A stretch of DNA of 64,000 bases, taken from contig CACZAK010000004.1 in the NCBI GenBank assembly GCA_902779075.1, positions 1 through 64,000 of the forward strand, read 5' to 3'. The first letter of the stretch is position 1, and each line of letters starts with the position of its first letter. The stretch is from an uncultured bacterium (GTDB lineage: Bacteria > Verrucomicrobiota > Kiritimatiellia > RFP12 > UBA1067). Under the pieces are notes generated by a model. It saw only the letters and a program-made list of their open reading frames with translations. It was not told the origin of the DNA and made no database searches. Below, in pieces: positions 60,978 to 64,000 of this stretch. Made by a program: the position numbers and the translations under genes.

Positions 60978-62074
60978 AGAGCCCGGCCAATCGACTGATC
61001 CATGTCGTAATACTTGTACTCGCCGAGGCGTCCGCCAACGATTAGGTTGGGGCATTTAGCGGCTTCGGCCTGGTAGAGCGCGAGCTTTTCCCGCGAGGCT
61101 GGCGTATCGACGGGATAGTACGGTTCGTCACCCGGCGCCCACGTCTTCGGATACTCGCGGCAGATGATCGTGGCGGGATGCGCCATTACGTCCTTCTGCT
61201 CTGGATGGTAGTGCTTGAACTCGTGGATGCGCGTGAACGGCACGTCCGCGTCCGTGTAGTTCACCACGCTTGTCCCCTGCCAGTCCGCCACGGCCAAGCG
61301 CTCCGTCTCGAAGCGAAGCGAACGCCAGGGGAGCGGACCGTACTTGTAGCCGAATAGCGCGTCGATGGGACCGGAGTAGAACACGGGAACGTCCAACTTG
61401 TTCGTCTTGCGCCATTCAAGCCAATCGACGTTGCATTCGATCGTGATGTTCGGGTGGTCGAGGAGACGGTCGAAGAGGGAGTTGTAGCCCGTGAGGGGAA
61501 TGCCCTGACGGTAGTCGGAGTAGTAGTTGATGTCGTAGCTCGCGCGCACGGGGAGGCGCTTGATGATCGACGCCGGGAGGTCTTTCGGATCCATGCCCCA
61601 CTGCTTGCGCGTGTACTCGCGGATGAAGGCTTCGTAAAGCGGACGCCCGATGAAGGATATGGCCTGTTCCTCGAAGTTAGCCGGTTCCGGCGCGTTACCT
61701 GCTTCTTTCGCGATGAAGGCGGGCAACTCGGACGGCGTGAGGTTGAGTCCGTAGAACTGGTTGACTAGGGTGAGGCCGAGCGGAAGGAAATACGTCTTGC
61801 CCGCGTGGCGGGCAAGGACCTTGTGCTGGTAGCCGTTAAACGTTATGAAGCGGTTCACGAACTCCCACACGTCATCGAGGTGCGTGTGGAAAATATGCGA
61901 GCCGTAGGTATGGACCTCGATGCCGGTTTCGGCGTCGGTCTCGCACCGCACGTTGCCGCCTGGGGCCGCACGGCGCTCGAGAACGAGCACTTTGCGCCCT
62001 TTTTCTGCCAATACGCGGGCTACCGTGCATCCCCAGATGCCAGCCCCTGCCACAATTACGTTAGTTTCTTGCAT
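60947..62074 (-). CDS. glf: UDP-galactopyranose mutase
   Basis: The 375-residue protein has the FAD-binding VIVAGAGIWGCTVARVLAEK, APGGNVRC and THTYGSHIFHT-type HTYGSHIFHT region, YTRKQWGMDPKDLP, and GGRLGEYKYYDMDQSIGRAL at the end. It converts UDP-galactopyranose to UDP-galactofuranose for surface glycans. I chose ATG 62074; TATACT ends 6 bp upstream and there is no ribosome site. A GTG at 62080 would directly follow the hexamer. Confidence 0.96.
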   Translation of the reverse strand: MQETNVIVAGAGIWGCTVARVLAEKGRKVLVLERRAAPGGNVRCETDAETGIEVHTYGSHIFHTHLDDVWEFVNRFITFNGYQHKVLARHAGKTYFLPLGLTLVNQFYGLNLTPSELPAFIAKEAGNAPEPANFEEQAISFIGRPLYEAFIREYTRKQWGMDPKDLPASIIKRLPVRASYDINYYSDYRQGIPLTGYNSLFDRLLDHPNITIECNVDWLEWRKTNKLDVPVFYSGPIDALFGYKYGPLPWRSLRFETERLAVADWQGTSVVNYTDADVPFTRIHEFKHYHPEQKDVMAHPATIICREYPKTWAPGDEPYYPVDTPASREKLALYQAEAAKCPNLIVGGRLGEYKYYDMDQSIGRALLAATSAALP

Positions 62075-62080
62075 GGACAC

Positions 62081-62086
62081 AGTATA
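62081..62086 (-). promoter_or_regulatory. TATACT 6 bp before the glf ATG
   Basis: On the minus strand TATACT is followed by GTGTCC and ATG 62074. No ribosome site and no good -35 are visible. Confidence 0.5.
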
Positions 62087-62131
62087 CCATAAAAACGGCC
62101 TTGCGCGCTACGCCCTATTCGGGCGCATCCG

Positions 62132-62345
62132 CATAATTCACCGCCGAGCCTTCTGATAATTGGAAACAACTATTTGAAACAACTTGCCTTTGGCGCGCGG
62201 GCTAACTCGCCCGCGCCCATTTGCCGATCCTCTTCTGAATGTTCAAGGTGCGCCCGCAGGATAATGTTGTTCTTGAAAGTTGTCATGGTTGTTTCCGAAT
62301 CCCAATACGCATGGGTGAAAAACTCAGATGCGCCCGCCCTATTCT
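62132..62345. repeat. Dispersed repeat, copy B, with 38-codon ORF
   Basis: This is the inverted counterpart of copy A (215-430), with TGGAAACAAC ends and the GC hairpin. Here the minus-strand ORF 62286-62170 is intact: MTTFKNNIILRAHLEHSEED, then RQMGAGELARAPKASCFK. Differences from copy A fall partly at third codon positions, but only two copies can be compared. No ribosome site precedes it. The repeat lies between glf and ligA. Confidence 0.8.
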
Positions 62346-64000
62346 CCGCCGCCAAACCGTTCCCGGAAATCATCTTCCGAAATCACGGGGATTCCCAGCT
62401 CCTGCGCCTTCTTGTTCTTGCCGGAGGTGGACGTGACGTCGTTGTTGATGAGGAAGCTCGTCGCCTTCGAGACGCTCCCCGCCACTTTGCCGCCCGCGCC
62501 CTCGATGTACGCCTTCAGCGCCGCGCGGTTCGGCCAGTGGTGGACGTCGCCCGTGATCACGAACGTCAGCCCCGCACACGCGCCACCCGACTTCGGCGCC
62601 ACGTAGGCGTTGAGCGACACCTCGCGCAGTACATCCTCAACTACGGCCCGGTGCGCGGGATCGCCGCACCACTCGACAAACGCCGCCGACTTCCCGGGAC
62701 CGATGCCGTCGATTGATGCAAACACCTCAGCACCCGGCGAGAACAAGTCGTTCGGATTCGCAGCCTCCGCCGCCTTCGCGAAGAGGTCCTCCACGGAGTA
62801 CGCCGAGAGCAGGCGCTTCGCCACGTCGACTCCGCAGAGCGGAATCGACAACGCCACGAGAAACTGCACCGCGTCTCGCGTGCGCGCCTTCTCGATGGAC
62901 GCGCAGATGTTCGCGGCTGATTTTTCGCCGAAGCCCTCCATCGTCGCAATCTCGTCGCGGTGCGCGCCGAGACGGTAGATGTCGCCGAACGTGCGGATCC
63001 ATCCCTTGTTCACGAACTTCGCAAGCGTCTCGCCCGCGAGGCCGTCGATGTCCATGCCGTCCTTCGAGACGAACCGCATGAACTTACGCAACTCGCGCGC
63101 CGCACACGCCGCATTTGTGCAGCGGAGCGTCTTCGTGCCGCTCTCCGCGACGTTCACCGCAGTGGGTGCGCCGCACACGGGACACGCCGATGGCACCTCG
63201 AACGTCCCTACGGCCTTCGTCACAGCAACGACCTTCGGAATGATCTTATTCGCCTTGATCACGCTCAGCTCGGTGCCCGCGCCGCCGATGCCGAGGCGCT
63301 CGCACTCCGAGATGTTGCAGAGGGAGGCGCGCTTCACAGTGGTACCCTCAAGCGGCACCGGACGGAACACCGCAACGGGCGAGATCGACGCGACGGCGCA
63401 CGACCACTCCACGCGCTCGAGCACTGTCGCCGCCGTCTCGTCCTGCCACTTGAACGCAAAACCGGCGCGCGTCGCGTGGTGTCCGGTCACGCTGCCCGTC
63501 TGCGCGTAGGCCGTGTCGTCGTAGACAACCACGAGGCCGTCCACCGGGAACGGGCAGATTTTGTCCGTCACCTTCAGCGTCCAGCGGTCGATCGACGCCT
63601 GAATCGCCGCCGCGTCGGGCGTATCGATGCGCTCGCGCTCCACCGCGCCGAGACCGATCTCCTCCAGGTACGCCATGCGTTCGCCCCACGAGACGATCTC
63701 GCGGTCGCAGTGGACGAGCGTGAACGGAATCCACTGGAGACGGCGCGGCTTCAGCTCGTCCACGGACTTGAGCGTGAGCGAGCCGGATGCGAGGTTGCGC
63801 GGGTTGGCGTACTCGTCGTCCGTGGTTGCGCAGAACGCCTCGAAGTCGGCGTAGGAGATCACGGCCTCGCCGCGCACGACGAGGTGTCCCTTGTCCTTAA
63901 CGCGTGGCGGGATGCCCTGGATGCCGGCGGCTAGGTGGGTGATGTTGGTGCCGATGTGTCCGTCGCCGCGCGTTACGACCTTCGTCAGCTTGCCGTTGTC
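62339..64000 (-). CDS. ligA: NAD-dependent DNA ligase LigA, C-terminal part (5' end outside window)
   Basis: The open frame reaches the right edge, so the N-terminal adenylation region with the catalytic Lys is not visible. What is seen includes the nucleotidyltransferase motifs VVRGEAVIS and FPVDGLVVVYDD, the OB fold, a Cys4 zinc finger (CPVCG and CTNAAC), helix-hairpin-helix repeats (FGEKSAANICASIE, IDGIGPGKSAAFVEW), and a C-terminal BRCT domain (GLTFVITGDVHHWPNRAALK). It seals nicks during replication and repair. The frame is open from 63877 to 64000 without a stop. Confidence 0.95.
   Translation of the reverse strand, partial: DNGKLTKVVTRGDGHIGTNITHLAAGIQGIPPRVKDKGHLVVRGEAVISYADFEAFCATTDDEYANPRNLASGSLTLKSVDELKPRRLQWIPFTLVHCDREIVSWGERMAYLEEIGLGAVERERIDTPDAAAIQASIDRWTLKVTDKICPFPVDGLVVVYDDTAYAQTGSVTGHHATRAGFAFKWQDETAATVLERVEWSCAVASISPVAVFRPVPLEGTTVKRASLCNISECERLGIGGAGTELSVIKANKIIPKVVAVTKAVGTFEVPSACPVCGAPTAVNVAESGTKTLRCTNAACAARELRKFMRFVSKDGMDIDGLAGETLAKFVNKGWIRTFGDIYRLGAHRDEIATMEGFGEKSAANICASIEKARTRDAVQFLVALSIPLCGVDVAKRLLSAYSVEDLFAKAAEAANPNDLFSPGAEVFASIDGIGPGKSAAFVEWCGDPAHRAVVEDVLREVSLNAYVAPKSGGACAGLTFVITGDVHHWPNRAALKAYIEGAGGKVAGSVSKATSFLINNDVTSTSGKNKKAQELGIPVISEDDFRERFGGGE

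Overview
The window looks like a chromosomal stretch from a Gram-negative bacterium of the PVC group, most likely Verrucomicrobiota and probably a Kiritimatiellae-like, host- or polysaccharide-associated lineage. This is inferred from gene content: an LPS kinase (LpxK), TolQ/TolR/TonB, lipoproteins, an ECF sigma factor coupled to a membrane Ser/Thr kinase, DUF1080 and HZS_alpha-type secreted proteins, CE15, GH29 and beta-helix glycan enzymes, and a BspA-type leucine-rich repeat remnant. No rRNA, tRNA or CRISPR array was seen.

Layout. 1-2000 is decayed accessory DNA (Rpn-type nuclease end, DUF3800 remnant, nuclease/LRR chimera). 2219-5761 is a vWA / histidine kinase / response regulator operon. 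5979-14720 is a glycan-degradation locus (beta-helix protein, HZS_alpha cytochrome-like protein, alpha-L-fucosidase, CE15-like esterase, secreted unknown). 14859-20166 holds a repeat-flanked ATPase, a kinase-sigma pair and an acyl-CoA synthetase. 20449-23703 is a tightly overlapping five-gene operon that includes a 57-residue lipoprotein. 23838-31494 is a TetR-controlled RND efflux operon carrying a bile-acid/sodium-symporter-family gene. 31533-33536 is a 2 kb AT-rich non-coding region full of repeats. 33537-43900 holds mnmG, an EIIA/antiporter/EIIA cluster, dnaA, dnaN, an RNA methyltransferase and an XRE/zinc-ribbon regulator. 44162-58578 holds a sugar transporter, DUF1080, lpxK, a large SNF2 ATPase, murJ, rnhC, a Tol/Ton energy system and an FrhB-like protein. 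58815-62074 has two glycosyltransferases and UDP-galactopyranose mutase. 62339 to the end is the C-terminal part of ligA.

Replication origin. Almost every gene left of 31.5 kb is on the minus strand and almost every gene from 33.5 to 58.6 kb is on the plus strand. The switch falls in the AT-rich gap between tetR and mnmG, close to dnaA and dnaN. That gap has an array of 22-bp direct repeats with the core GGTCTGACC and one TGTTGATAA box beside AT-rich DNA, so it is a candidate oriC. Further TTATCAACA-type boxes lie before dnaA, between dnaA and dnaN, and in a phased cluster at 43.2 kb. mnmG itself carries an extra block of about 150 codons with two parS-like palindromes.

The most striking pattern is in gene starts. 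About ten genes have no Shine-Dalgarno sequence. Instead a perfect or near-perfect -10 hexamer sits almost exactly 7 bp before the start codon, so their transcripts should begin at the start codon (leaderless). Other notable items are a six-copy family of composite palindromic repeats, an inverted pair of roughly 200-bp repeats enclosing a 38-codon ORF, REP-like hairpins that form the ends of coding sequences, and a kinase gene whose frame stays open for 78 codons past its stop codon.
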